Shown: positions 17,361 through 25,993, counted from the first letter of the stretch. The stretch is DNA of 64,000 nucleotides from Bradyrhizobium sp. CCGB01 (GCF_024199795.1 NZ_JANADK010000001.1:868001-932000); one strand, 5' to 3'. Numbers and translations: made by a program. Notes: generated by a model from the sequence alone, not told the origin.

Positions 17361-18563
17361 CTACGGCGGACTTTTTGCTTCATCGCCCATCGAGTAACTG
17401 CCCTGCCTCAGCGGACGGAAAAACGTCCGAATGTCTTCGGCGAGCAAGCCGGGGACTTCCCAGGCGGCGAAGTGCCCCCCCCGAGGCAGGTTCGACCAGT
17501 GCACGACGTTGAACGCTCGCTCCGCCCAACTGCGGGGCGGCATCGGCAGCTCCCCGGGCAAATGAACGATACCGCAGGGCGGCGTGATCCGCTGTCCGGC
17601 GGCCAAGTGCAAAGGATGCTCCCTGGACTCGCTGTAAAAGCGCATCGCGGAATGTGCAGTGCCAGTCAGCCAATGCACCATAATGTCGGTGATCATCTCG
17701 TCCTTCGAGATGATCTCGTCTGGCTCGACCTGGCAGTCGCTCCAGCTGCGGAACTTCTCGACGTACCAGGCCGCCAAACCGACGGGTGAATCAGTCAGCG
17801 CGTAAGAAAGGGTGAGCGGCTTGGTGGCCTGGATGGCAATGTAGGCGCCCTCGGCTGCTGTCCAGTCGGCGACGCGGGCGAGATAACCTTCTTCCTCAGA
17901 GGTAAGCGGCGGGTCGTCGGGGCTGAGCGCAGGCCGGAATCTCGTTGATAGATAGTTGAGGTGGACGCCGACCAATCGATCCGGATGCTGTAGCGCTGTC
18001 GCGGCGCTGATCCACGATCCCCAGTCCCCGCCCTGGGCGCCAAACTTGGCATAGCCAAGACGCGTCATGAGTTTCGCCCAAAGGTCCGCGACAGCGAACA
18101 CGCTGGTTCCCCTTTCCTTCGGGCGACTGGAGAAGCCATAGCCTGGAATGGATGGCGCGATGACGGTGAAGGCGTCGGCGGGATCGCCACCGTACGATGC
18201 CGGATCGGTCAACATCGGGATGATCTTCAGTAACTCGACAAAGCTTCCAGGCCACCCATGGGTCAGCACGAGAGGAGCTGGCGCTGGTCCTTTGCCCGGT
18301 TGATGAATGAAATGAATCCGGTGCTCGCCGATGTCCGTCACGAACTGCGGAAATGAGTTCAGCCGCTCTTCCTGCGTCTGCCAATCATACTGATCCAGCC
18401 AGTATGCGACGAAGCTCTTCATGTAGTCGACAGGCGGCCCGTAGCGCCAGGCGTCGGCCACGACTTCATCAGGCCAAATGGCGCGGCTCAGGCGTTTCCT
18501 CAGATCGCGCAGCACCTCGGGATCCGCATGGAAAGTAAAGGGATTGATTGCGGTATCCTTCAC
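17361..18563 (-). CDS. Epoxide hydrolase, EHN-domain type
   Basis: A 400-residue alpha/beta-hydrolase. Residues 1-110 form the EHN (epoxide hydrolase N-terminal) domain with FHADPEVLRDLRKRLSRAIWP. The oxyanion motif is THGWPGSF, the nucleophile Asp is in GAQGGDWGSWI, and the catalytic His is in RGGHFAAWEVP. A lid Tyr, which usually activates the epoxide oxygen, may be in MRFYSESREH. It hydrolyses epoxides to vicinal diols in the cytoplasm. The GTG start overlaps the stop of the upstream NAD(P)-binding gene, so the two are translationally coupled. Confidence 0.9.
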   Translation of the reverse strand: MKDTAINPFTFHADPEVLRDLRKRLSRAIWPDEVVADAWRYGPPVDYMKSFVAYWLDQYDWQTQEERLNSFPQFVTDIGEHRIHFIHQPGKGPAPAPLVLTHGWPGSFVELLKIIPMLTDPASYGGDPADAFTVIAPSIPGYGFSSRPKERGTSVFAVADLWAKLMTRLGYAKFGAQGGDWGSWISAATALQHPDRLVGVHLNYLSTRFRPALSPDDPPLTSEEEGYLARVADWTAAEGAYIAIQATKPLTLSYALTDSPVGLAAWYVEKFRSWSDCQVEPDEIISKDEMITDIMVHWLTGTAHSAMRFYSESREHPLHLAAGQRITPPCGIVHLPGELPMPPRSWAERAFNVVHWSNLPRGGHFAAWEVPGLLAEDIRTFFRPLRQGSYSMGDEAKSPP

Positions 18564-19165
18564 CGGGATGCCCTCCGTTGAGGGGTGTCGTCTGCGGCTG
18601 GCCCCATTGCTGAGGCGAGGCCAACGATCGCGCGGACATGATTTTGCGCTTCAGCTTCGTCGAGCAGGAAAGCGGCTAGATCGGCACGCTCCATGATGAC
18701 TTTGCCGGGCGGCATCGCTCCCACATTGAATCGATATCCGCGGGGCCTTCCGCCCTCCAACAGTCTTGGCGGGCGCACGATGGTCCAGTCCAAGTGGGCG
18801 GCCCGAATTTCCCGCTCCATCGCCGTGCTGTCGGCCACTTGTCTCGCAAGCAAAAGTCGCAACAGCAAAAGCAGCGGGTTGGCCGTTGGATACAGCAGAC
18901 CCTGAGAAATCACGAGATAGCGTCGCACACCGCACGTCGTCATGGCCCGGATAACCGCTCGTGCACTTTCCTGGAGGAGGCCCCCATCCTTGGACGATCG
19001 CTGGCCGAGACACGAGATGACCGCATCCTGCCCGGTGATCAGAGAGGTAAGCTGATCGCTATCGCGAGGCTCGCTCGCGGCGGCGACGCTGTGGCCTCGA
19101 GCCAAGGCTTGCTCGGTGACAAGCCGCCCGGTTCGGCCGGTTGCCCCTAGCACAACGAGCTTCAT
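18560..19165 (-). CDS. NAD(P)-binding (NmrA/SDR atypical) protein
   Basis: A 201-residue Rossmann-fold protein with the nucleotide motif LVVLGATGRTGRLVTEQAL at the N-terminus, the strand DAVISCLGQRS and a later DWTIVRPPRLLEGG typical of atypical short-chain dehydrogenases (BVR-B/NmrA-like). There is no Tyr-x3-Lys pair in the standard place, so it may be a flavin reductase-like or a sensor protein. Its stop overlaps the epoxide hydrolase start. Confidence 0.85.
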   Translation of the reverse strand: MKLVVLGATGRTGRLVTEQALARGHSVAAASEPRDSDQLTSLITGQDAVISCLGQRSSKDGGLLQESARAVIRAMTTCGVRRYLVISQGLLYPTANPLLLLLRLLLARQVADSTAMEREIRAAHLDWTIVRPPRLLEGGRPRGYRFNVGAMPPGKVIMERADLAAFLLDEAEAQNHVRAIVGLASAMGPAADDTPQRRASR

Positions 19166-19216
19166 ATCAATGTCCTTGATGACAGGGCGCCTGTTTCCGA
19201 AACCTCGGCGCTCGGA

Positions 19217-19642
19217 CTATTCCGAAAGCGCACGCTGAGCTTCCTGCTGCGCCCGAATGGTTCGCGGATCGACAGCGATCCAAGATTCAGAGATCTTCCC
19301 GTCGGTGACCCGATACGCGTTTATGCCCCAGGATTCGAAAGGCTTGTGGGTCGGCTTCAGATTGAAGAATTGGCCCGTGTGAACGCCGGTTTCATGCCAG
19401 CAAGCAACGACCCAATCGCCCTCCGCGACCAATGATTCGAGGTCGATGCGAAAATCGGAGTAGGCTTGGTGAATGTTTGCCGCTGCTGCAACGAAGCCGG
19501 CGGGGCCATTGCGCCCATTGGAATGGTCGACGTGGGACTCCGCCACGAGATCGAAAAAGTCTGCGGGACTGTTACGCCCGATGGCGTCGTACAAGCGCTT
19601 GATGACGTCCTTGTTGAGCGTGATTGATCCGATCTCCGCCAT
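19217..19642 (-). CDS. SnoaL-like/ester cyclase family protein
   Basis: A 141-residue protein of the cone-shaped NTF2-like fold. Typical elements are DVIKRLYDAIGRNSPADFFD, HQAYSDFRIDLESLVAEGDW and WGINAYRVTDGKISESWI. The ATG giving MAEIGSITL is chosen because GGAGAAG lies about 7 nt upstream; the frame continues further 5' into the regulatory region. SnoaL-like proteins isomerise or hydrolyse small molecules or serve as binding scaffolds. It is the first gene of the leftward operon and faces the tetR gene across a shared operator. Confidence 0.87.
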   Translation of the reverse strand: MAEIGSITLNKDVIKRLYDAIGRNSPADFFDLVAESHVDHSNGRNGPAGFVAAAANIHQAYSDFRIDLESLVAEGDWVVACWHETGVHTGQFFNLKPTHKPFESWGINAYRVTDGKISESWIAVDPRTIRAQQEAQRALSE

Positions 19643-19700
19643 CTGTCTTCTCCGAGCCTGATTCTTCGTTATAGATTTGCTACGATGCAAACCATATTGA

Positions 19701-19716
19701 ATATAGCAAACTATAT
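19701..19716. promoter_or_regulatory. TetR-type operator palindrome, site 2 (divergent promoter)
   Basis: ATATAGCAAACTATAT lies between the divergent SnoaL-like and tetR genes, 17 nt before the tetR ATG. An additional ATATTGAATATA directly precedes it. The position would let the TetR protein repress both its own gene and the leftward operon. Confidence 0.7.
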
Positions 19717-19732
19717 CGGATACGCTAGAGCA

Positions 19733-20377
19733 ATGTCAAAAGAAAATGCCCGTACCTATCGCTCACCGTCGCGCGCGAAGCAGGCATCCGAAACGCAGAC
19801 GCGCATCCTTGATGCAGCGATGGCGCTGTTCCAGACGAAGGGATTCGATGGGACTACGATCGACGCTATCGCCGCCGAGGCTGGGGTAGCTGCGCCGACG
19901 GTCTACGCCGCGTTCAAGTCGAAGCGCGGTATCTTCATGGCGCTGCTCGACAGCGCGCGGTTCGGCCAACGATATCAGACCCTGGTGTCCGAGGCCCAGG
20001 CGACGACAGACCCGCGCGCGCGGCTGCGCCTGTCCGCGCAGATTGCGCGGCAAATCTATGAATCAGAGACAGCGACGATGGATCTGCTGCTTGGCGCGTC
20101 CGCAGTGTCCCCAGAACTCGCGAAATTGGTCGGAGAGCGTGAAGAGCGGCGACGTCACTCGCAGCTCCCCCTCATCGAGGAACTACATGGTCTCGGTGCC
20201 CTAAGGCGGGGACTCGACATCCGCAGCGCTGCGGATCTGATGTGGACGTTGACGAGCCGTGAGATCTACCGATTGCTGGTGAGCGAGTGCAGCTGGTTGC
20301 CGTCGGCCTATGAAGATTGGCTACAAGCTACCCTTCGCCGCGAACTGTGCAGCGAGACGGACACGAAGACGAACTAG
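19733..20377 (+). CDS. TetR family transcriptional regulator
   Basis: A 214-residue regulator. The N-terminal helix-turn-helix is intact: RILDAAMALFQTKGFDGTTI, then AAEAGVAAPTVYAAFKSKRG. The ligand domain follows and ends with MWTLTSREIYRLLVSECSWL. The start ATGTCAAAAG is identical in its first bases to that of the decayed paralogue at 24161. It is divergent from the cargo operon and next to an operator found four times in the cargo, so it most likely controls the whole module; the inducer may be a halogenated or epoxide substrate, which is inference. Confidence 0.9.
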   Translation: MSKENARTYRSPSRAKQASETQTRILDAAMALFQTKGFDGTTIDAIAAEAGVAAPTVYAAFKSKRGIFMALLDSARFGQRYQTLVSEAQATTDPRARLRLSAQIARQIYESETATMDLLLGASAVSPELAKLVGEREERRRHSQLPLIEELHGLGALRRGLDIRSAADLMWTLTSREIYRLLVSECSWLPSAYEDWLQATLRRELCSETDTKTN

Positions 20378-20443
20378 CCCCCGACGCATTTGGCGGCCGA
20401 CCAGCGGCGTGCCCCGACCTGAAACTGGAAGTGTGTTCGCCGT

Positions 20444-20880
20444 TCAACAGTCGTGGTTCGCTGTTTCGAGCCAGCTGCTAAAGCCGGCGAGCAGCGCGTC
20501 GAGCGACTTCAGATTTTCGACGCCAATGAGGCGATCTTCCTCATCGAAGAGGTCGCCTGCGGTTCGAATGAAGGCCTGTGGCGAGGGCATTACGAACGCC
20601 CCGCACGCGGCGAGCGTGTGCCGCAACTCCGCCTGGGCGTAGAGCGTCCCCCAACCGCCGACCGTGGCGCCGGTGATGGTGACCGGCTTCGAACGCAGCA
20701 CCGAAGGGTTGGCGCGGGAAATCCAGTCGATCGCGTTCTTCATCACCTCCGGGATCGATTGATTATATTCGGGTGTCGCGAACAGGAGCCCGTCGGCAGC
20801 GGCGATGAAGTCGAGCAGCTCCTGGGCACCTTGTGGACCCCCCGGTCTCCAAGTCTGCGTTGAAGGGGCACGTCCTTGAG
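20444..20880 (-). pseudogene. NADPH-dependent FMN reductase, truncated and frameshifted
   Basis: The minus strand encodes the C-terminal two thirds of an FMN_red flavodoxin-fold protein: ADGLLFATPEYNQSIPEV, then MKNAIDWISRANPSVLRSKP and ATVGGWGTLYAQAELRHTL. Further upstream the family motif PLFNADLE is recognisable as PFNADLETGG but in another frame, so there is a frameshift near 20840. The first ~40 residues with the FMN phosphate loop are missing and replaced by a LysE fragment. It cannot make a working enzyme. Confidence 0.72.
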
Positions 20881-21011
20881 GCTGCGCGCAAACCGCCTTT
20901 GGTCGCTCGCTCCATCACGATAAGATTGTTCGGGCCAGGCGTGATCGCGGCGACCAGCAGCAACCCGCTCACCGGAACATAGGTGGCTAGGTTCACAAAT
21001 ATCGGGGCCAT
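20880..21011 (-). pseudogene. LysE family translocator, N-terminal fragment
   Basis: About 44 residues beginning with ATG: VNLATYVPVSGLLLVAAITP then GPNNLIVMERATKGGLRAA. This is the first membrane helix and the PGPNN signature of LysE/RhtB exporters. After GGLRAA the sequence jumps into the FMN reductase remnant. The junction marks a deletion that joined two genes head to tail. Confidence 0.7.
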
Positions 21012-21026
21012 TCGTGCGCGCTCGAG

Positions 21027-21842
21027 CTATGCCACGCCAGCAAGCCAGCCACCAATAACACCGGCAACGATCCTGCTGCCCCGTTCGCTCAGATGCACGC
21101 CATCGCTCATCACCACGTAGCCGTTTTCAGCGGCGATTTCATCGAACGATTTGCGGCGCCAAAATCGCTGAACTGCTGATCTGAAAAGCATGCTGACGCG
21201 GAAACGAAACGGTGCAGCTGCGTCCCTACGTTGCTGCGCGATTTCGCGCCACAGGGCTTCGCTTATCGGCAGATAGGCTACGCCGTTCATTTCGGCCAGC
21301 TCACGGATGGCTGCATTGCAGACATCCAGACGGCCGTTCAACGTGTCTCCCGGCAACTCTCCGAGCGGCGCGAGGGAAGCAATCGCAATCGCAGCGGTTG
21401 ATTTCACCCGAAGCTCGACGATCACCTTCTGGATGTGTTCGGATAGCGTCTTGGCGACGGCATCGGTGTTCGAGCGAAGGACGTCATTGCAACCAATCAG
21501 GAGCGTTATCGCGTTTGGGCTGCACGCCGCGATGTCATCGACACGTTTCACCAAGTCCAGGGACGTCGCGCCATTCTGGCCGGCATTCACGAACACCGTC
21601 TCCGGAAACCGTTCCTGAAGGAGGGCTAGGTAGTCGCCGCTCAAGCTGGCGTGGGTGAGGCTATCGCCGGCGCACACGACCACGCGCCTCGTCAGTGCCG
21701 GGGGGCGCTGCCGATTGGCTCGCAACCCGTTCCTGGGAGGTTTGACGAATGCGGCAAATACCAGAGAGACGAAGGCGAGGAATGCGATGACCGCGAGCGC
21801 TCCGCCGATCGCAGCGGTCACCAGAGCTGCCGCGTGACTCAT
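21027..21842 (-). CDS. SGNH/GDSL hydrolase with N-terminal membrane anchor
   Basis: A 271-residue protein. A membrane helix at residues 8-32 (AAIGGALAVIAFLAFVSLVF) anchors it. The catalytic blocks of SGNH hydrolases follow: VVVCAGDSLTHASL (Ser), VNAGQNGATS (Gly), LLIGCNDVL (Asn) and SDGVHLSERG (Asp and His). The family includes esterases, lipases and acetylhydrolases. The ATG overlaps the haloalkane dehalogenase stop as ATGA, so the two are translationally coupled; the combination is unusual. Confidence 0.87.
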   Translation of the reverse strand: MSHAAALVTAAIGGALAVIAFLAFVSLVFAAFVKPPRNGLRANRQRPPALTRRVVVCAGDSLTHASLSGDYLALLQERFPETVFVNAGQNGATSLDLVKRVDDIAACSPNAITLLIGCNDVLRSNTDAVAKTLSEHIQKVIVELRVKSTAAIAIASLAPLGELPGDTLNGRLDVCNAAIRELAEMNGVAYLPISEALWREIAQQRRDAAAPFRFRVSMLFRSAVQRFWRRKSFDEIAAENGYVVMSDGVHLSERGSRIVAGVIGGWLAGVA

Positions 21843-22708
21843 GCGAGCCTCCGATACCAGGCGGCGAGGGCTTCGCCGATCTCGCGTGGAGAATCCTCCT
21901 GCGGATAGTGGAGACCGCGCACGGTCACTGAGGTTTGGTTCGGCCAGCTTTTGTAGAGCGCGCGCAATCGCGGCGCAGCCGTTCCGGGCTCGGACTCGAT
22001 AAAGAGCTTGGGGATCGGGCTTGACGATAACCACCGGGAAATTTCCTCCACGACGGCCACGACATCCGCCGGGTCTCCGTCGATCGGCAGCTGTCGTGGC
22101 CACGTCAACGTCGGGCGACGGGCTTCGCCGCGTTCTAGGAAGGGCCGTCGATACTCCGCCATTTCAGCATCGGTCAGTGGGCGCAGAGTCATGCGCGGTA
22201 AGTTCTGCTCGATGAACCGGTTTTCATCGAGAGCGAGTTGCTCTCCTTCCGGAGACCGAAGCGCCTTGAACAGGGCTTGAGCCTGCTCGGGAAAATCCGT
22301 CCAGTGCCATGGGGCGGCGATGGGCTCCATAAAGGCGATTCCACGAACGGCATCTGGATGTCGCCGCGCCCAATCGAAGCCTAGTGCCGAACCCCAATCA
22401 TGCAGGACGAGGGTCAAAGGGCCTTCGATTCCGATCGATTCGAGAAATCGATCAAGGTACTTGCTGTGCTCGGCGAACGTATAGGAGTCGGGGCCAGAAT
22501 CCGGGAGCTTCTCGGAGTCGCCCATCCCGATGAGATCCGGCGCGATGCAGTGGGCCGAACCCTCCAGATAGGGGATGATATTGCGCCAAAGGTAGGAAGA
22601 GGTGGGATTGCCATGAAGAAAGACGACGGCGTCGCCGGCGCCCTTCTCCACGTAGGCCATTCTTAGGCCAAGAACTTCCACGGTGCGCTTGTAGGCAAAT
22701 TCCGACAC
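21839..22708 (-). CDS. Haloalkane dehalogenase (LinB/DhaA-like)
   Basis: A 289-residue alpha/beta-hydrolase that cleaves carbon-halogen bonds to an alcohol and halide. All five catalytic and halide-binding residues are in place: Asn34 in FLHGNPTSSYLWRN, nucleophile Asp104 and Trp105 in LHDWGSALGFDWARRH, Glu128 in AFMEPI, and His267 in GLHYPQEDSP. Long stretches such as DLIGMGDSEKL, GEARRPTLTWPRQLPI and SSPIPKLFI closely follow LinB, the hexachlorocyclohexane dehalogenase. The GTG start has AAGGAGG at 7 nt and a TetR operator 29 nt upstream. It should act in the cytoplasm as the first step of haloalkane use. Confidence 0.93.
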   Translation of the reverse strand: MSEFAYKRTVEVLGLRMAYVEKGAGDAVVFLHGNPTSSYLWRNIIPYLEGSAHCIAPDLIGMGDSEKLPDSGPDSYTFAEHSKYLDRFLESIGIEGPLTLVLHDWGSALGFDWARRHPDAVRGIAFMEPIAAPWHWTDFPEQAQALFKALRSPEGEQLALDENRFIEQNLPRMTLRPLTDAEMAEYRRPFLERGEARRPTLTWPRQLPIDGDPADVVAVVEEISRWLSSSPIPKLFIESEPGTAAPRLRALYKSWPNQTSVTVRGLHYPQEDSPREIGEALAAWYRRLA

Positions 22709-22736
22709 GGTACGGCCTCCTTACGATTTGAATTAG

Positions 22737-22752
22737 ATATAGTAAACTATAA
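22737..22752. promoter_or_regulatory. TetR-type operator palindrome, site 3 (dehalogenase promoter)
   Basis: ATATAGTAAACTATAA lies 29 nt upstream of the haloalkane dehalogenase start. It differs from site 2 in two positions and keeps the 4-nt spacer. This places the dehalogenase under the same control as the epoxide hydrolase operon. Confidence 0.65.
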
Positions 22753-22790
22753 CCAATCTCGCAAGTAGGCGCCGGGGCGGCGATCCAGCC

Positions 22791-23084
22791 GTGGCCCGGC
22801 TCCATGACGCAGCTGCGATCGATCAGGAATTTGCGCTTGCACTTCTTGAACGGAATGAACGCCGCAGACGATCGCTTGAGGAGCTAGTGGCCCGCATAGC
22901 AGGCGAGCGCGTGCCGACGGCCGCTCAACGCGATGTCGTAGACCTTGTATTCGCCCTTACCAGTTGCGTGATGTTTCGGATGGCCGCCGGGACTCGGACC
23001 GTCGACGCTGTCAGCGCCATCATCAGAGACGACGCCAGAGCCGCCATCGCCAGGATCAAGCCCACGATTTCCGACCCAATTTGA
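22791..23084 (+). pseudogene. TetR-family C-terminal remnant
   Basis: A 97-residue frame that reads like the C-terminal ligand-binding helices of a TetR protein: FALALLERNERRRRSLEELV, ALTSCVMFRMAAG and the end AIIRDDARAAIARIKP. No helix-turn-helix precedes it; upstream is the dehalogenase promoter with an operator. It is probably the tail of a tetR gene that once faced the dehalogenase as the intact tetR still faces its operon. Confidence 0.55.
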
Positions 23085-23152
23085 TCGCGACCTCGTCGCC
23101 AAAGTTATTCAGTTCACAAACCGACCACGTTTCGCAAAGCGGTGGTGAAGCG

Positions 23153-24079
23153 CTATGCATTTGGGGAGCGGGGGCTCCTTCTTGTCTCACGTTCTGCATT
23201 TTGCGCGATAGTCTGTGTCAGGTCGACTAGTCGTCGAAGTGCGGGAGTCGTCTGCGTCCACACCGCGCTCGTTAGAACGGTGATTTCTCCAGCAACCGGT
23301 CGGAATACAACACCGGCTAGGTCTGACCGAACAGAAGAGCTAGTGACCAGCGTGATCCCGTACCTCATAGCTATGAGGTCGAATACGCTCGCTTGAGAAA
23401 CATCATGGACATCCACTCGCGGTAGTGAGCCTTGCCGGCCCAGCTTCTTCGCTAAGTAGTCATGAAGCTTCAGACCAGATCGACTGACCAAAAATGTTTC
23501 ATTGTGGAAGTCGCCCCAAGATAAGCTGTCCTTGAGCGCGAGTTTGTGCTCGCAGGGTAGCGCCGCGAAGACGGTCTCATTCCACAAAAGCTTTTCGTTG
23601 TAGCCTTCCAGGTTGATGTTCCCTGTAACGAAAGCGACGTCAAGCTCACCCATTGCGAGCCCGTGCAAGAGCTCGAGTGATGTTCCTTCCTTAAGGAGGA
23701 CGCGCACCAAGGGCTGCTGCTCTCTAAACGTCCGGAAGGCGTCGTGGAGCAGACCGCTAATCGGTGATACCAGAATGCCGATGCGGAGTTCGCCCAGTTC
23801 GCCGTGATAGACTGCGGCGCCGAGGCGAACCGCTCGATCAAGATGCTGTGCTCCCGCAATCGCGTCCTTAAGGAAGCCGGTGCCTGCAACAGTCAATTTC
23901 ACTCCACGTCGATCGCGAACGAAAAGCTGAAATCCCAATCGACGCTCCAGCAATTGCACGCGTCGCGTCACCGTGGACTGGGACAAGTCGAGTATTTGCG
24001 CAGCGCGACGAATGCTGCCTTGCTCTGCAGCCGACAGTGCGCAGCGGAGATATCTTAGATCAAACACAAGATCGATCAC
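23153..24079 (-). CDS. LysR family transcriptional regulator
   Basis: A ~308-residue LTTR. The winged helix-turn-helix is LRYLRCALSAAEQGSIRRAA...LDLSQSTVTRRVQLLERRLG, followed by the substrate domain with LRIGILVSPISGLLHDAF, ELDVAFVTG and MRYGITLVTSSSV. Start assignment is uncertain: GTG 24079 is given, with GTG 24067 and TTG 24094 as alternatives. It is transcribed away from the decayed tetR at 24161 across an operator copy. LTTRs often activate catabolic genes when an intermediate binds; no target site is apparent. Confidence 0.87.
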   Translation of the reverse strand: MIDLVFDLRYLRCALSAAEQGSIRRAAQILDLSQSTVTRRVQLLERRLGFQLFVRDRRGVKLTVAGTGFLKDAIAGAQHLDRAVRLGAAVYHGELGELRIGILVSPISGLLHDAFRTFREQQPLVRVLLKEGTSLELLHGLAMGELDVAFVTGNINLEGYNEKLLWNETVFAALPCEHKLALKDSLSWGDFHNETFLVSRSGLKLHDYLAKKLGRQGSLPRVDVHDVSQASVFDLIAMRYGITLVTSSSVRSDLAGVVFRPVAGEITVLTSAVWTQTTPALRRLVDLTQTIAQNAERETRRSPRSPNA

Positions 24080-24128
24080 TGTTGCCGGTTCCAATCCCCC
24101 GCTCCGATGGCATAGGGCATCCTATTTG

Positions 24129-24144
24129 ATACATTAAACTATAT
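24129..24144. promoter_or_regulatory. TetR-type operator palindrome, site 4 (degenerate)
   Basis: ATACATTAAACTATAT, with one imperfect half-site, followed by ATATTGAATATA, the same accessory sequence that flanks site 2. It lies between lysR and the decayed tetR copy, so the whole divergent promoter was duplicated together with the regulator. Confidence 0.55.
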
Positions 24145-24160
24145 TGAATATAAGTGCGCT

Positions 24161-24519
24161 ATGTCAAAGGGAAGAGGCGCGGTCCCACCGCTCATCGTCA
24201 CGAGAGCAGCAGGCCACCGAGACGCAGAGCCGAATCCATGCCTCCCTTCCTCTTCAGAGAAAGGATTCGACGGCGCGGCAACCGAGGCCGTCGCGTGGAA
24301 TCCGGGCGTGGCCGGACCCACGATCTATGCCCGGTTCAAGTCCAAACGTGGCATATTCCTGGCGCTTCTCGATAACGCACAGACCTCGTGTGGATGTTGA
24401 CGAGCAGAGAGATCCACAGGCTCTTGGTGGTCGAGCGCCGGTGGACGCTGGCCGCTTACGAGTCGTGGCTCGCCGCCGCTTTGCGTTTGGAAATTTGCGA
24501 GGGCCTAGCCCGGCTATAA
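24161..24519 (+). pseudogene. Decayed TetR regulator copy
   Basis: Starts MSKGRG like the intact tetR at 19733. The helix-turn-helix tail is recognisable: EKGFDGAATEAVAW, then GPTIYARFKSKRGIFLALLD. After a stop at 24400 the C-terminus continues in another frame: VWMLTSREIHRLLVVERRW, AAYESWLAAALRLEICE. These match the ends of the intact protein, so about 110 internal residues were deleted and the frame shifted. The product cannot be functional. Confidence 0.75.
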
Positions 24520-24544
24520 GCCGTGCCGGAAGATCGTAATGCCG

Positions 24545-24787
24545 CTAATCCGAGGTCCTTCTAGGGGTGCTGTATTGACGCCTATATTTGGCGAAACCTC
24601 GATCGGTTGCTATAAATCGCTCCAGCATAGGGACGATCAGTCGGCCTGACTCTATCACGGCTGTCCCGCTTTCCTCAGCCAGCGCCTCGCCGTATGCGAC
24701 AAGATCTCGGTGTAAATTAGCGGGGAGTTCCACCGAGATTTTGACGGGCTTGTCATCGACAATAGCGCTGAGCTTGAGCTTGGTCAC
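24545..24787 (-). CDS. DUF2274 protein
   Basis: An 80-residue protein of the DUF2274 family: MTKLKLSAIVDDKPVKISVE, then LPANLHRDLVAYGEALAEES and the tail MLERFIATDRGFAKYRR. The layout of a short strand and two helices resembles ribbon-helix-helix proteins. It regularly follows trbI in Tn4371-like elements and may be an autoregulator of transfer. The GTG start lies next to the trbI stop. Confidence 0.85.
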   Translation of the reverse strand: MTKLKLSAIVDDKPVKISVELPANLHRDLVAYGEALAEESGTAVIESGRLIVPMLERFIATDRGFAKYRRQYSTPRRTSD

Positions 24788-24788
24788 G

Positions 24789-25993
24789 TCATGCTCCGTA
24801 GGGTTCGAGGATCAGGTCGCGCGTGACGATCACGCGCACGGGGAAGCCCGGGCGGATCGTCAGCGTGGGGGCGATGTTGAGTTGGCGGCGGATGATCTGT
24901 TGGCCGGCATCGTTGATGGTGTCCTGACCGCCATTGCGGATCGCCTGGATGAGCCGGTCGTCATCATTGGTGGCAAGCTCTGCGCCGACGCTGAGCAGCG
25001 TCGAGAGGCCGGCCGCTTTGGCGAGATCCCACCAATGATAATCGATGCCGTCCTGCAGGCCGGCATAGCCTTCGGGGTCGGCGCCCGGCTGCCGTTCCAG
25101 GACGATGCTCCGCCCATTCGGGAAGATCAGGCGGTTCCAGACCAGCAGCACGCGGCTTTGACCGAACTGGACGTTGTTGTCGTACTGGCCGACGACACGC
25201 GTACCTTGGGGGATGAGGAGGATGCGGCCGGTTGGGCTGTCGTAGATGTTCTCCGTGACCTGGGCGGTGATCTGGCCAGGCAGGTCCGAGCGGATGCCGG
25301 TGATCAGCGCCGCCGAGATCACCGCGCCCGCCTGGAGAATGTTCGGCGATGCCGGCGCTGCGACGCGATCCGCCGCGACCGTCCGCCGGTCGACCGGAGC
25401 GTTGAGGAAGGCCTGTTGCCGCTCCTGCGCCGAGGGCGTTGCCGGCGGCGGCGCGAGCCCAAGGCTCGTGAGGTCGGGCTGCGCCAGGGTCGGCGTGGTC
25501 GTCGCGGCCGGCGCGGCGTTGCGCGCTTCCGATGCTGCAAACAACCGGCTGGTGCGTGCCGTCTCGATCTCCTGAAGGCGGCGTTGTTCCTCGGCGCTGA
25601 GGCCCGGCTGCGGCTGGGCCACGCCGGGCGCCGGCACCGGCTGGCCGCGGTTCTGGGCGCTGACGATCGGCCGACCTAGGTCGCCAGGCAGCGGCGGACC
25701 AAGCTGGGGCACGCCGGTATAGTCCCGTGGTAGACCCTGAAGACCGTCCGCCGTCGACCGATTGTCGGTCGAATAGAGTTCCTCGGGTGGCCGACCACCA
25801 TTGCGGGTCTGGAGCGCATAGACGAGCGCGCCGCCAAGACCGAGGCTCGCGACCAGGCCGAGTCCGGCCAGCACCTTGCGCGACAGCCGCGTGACGCGCG
25901 GCGCGTCTGCGCGCAGCCGCATCGGCGCCGCCGCCTCCGGCGCCGAGCCCGTGAGCGGCGCGCCGGATTCCCCTTCCTCGTTCCGGTCTTCGC

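Noticed and set aside
22791..23084. A functional small regulator
   Set aside because: It lacks any DNA-binding domain and begins within the dehalogenase upstream region, so a remnant is more likely.
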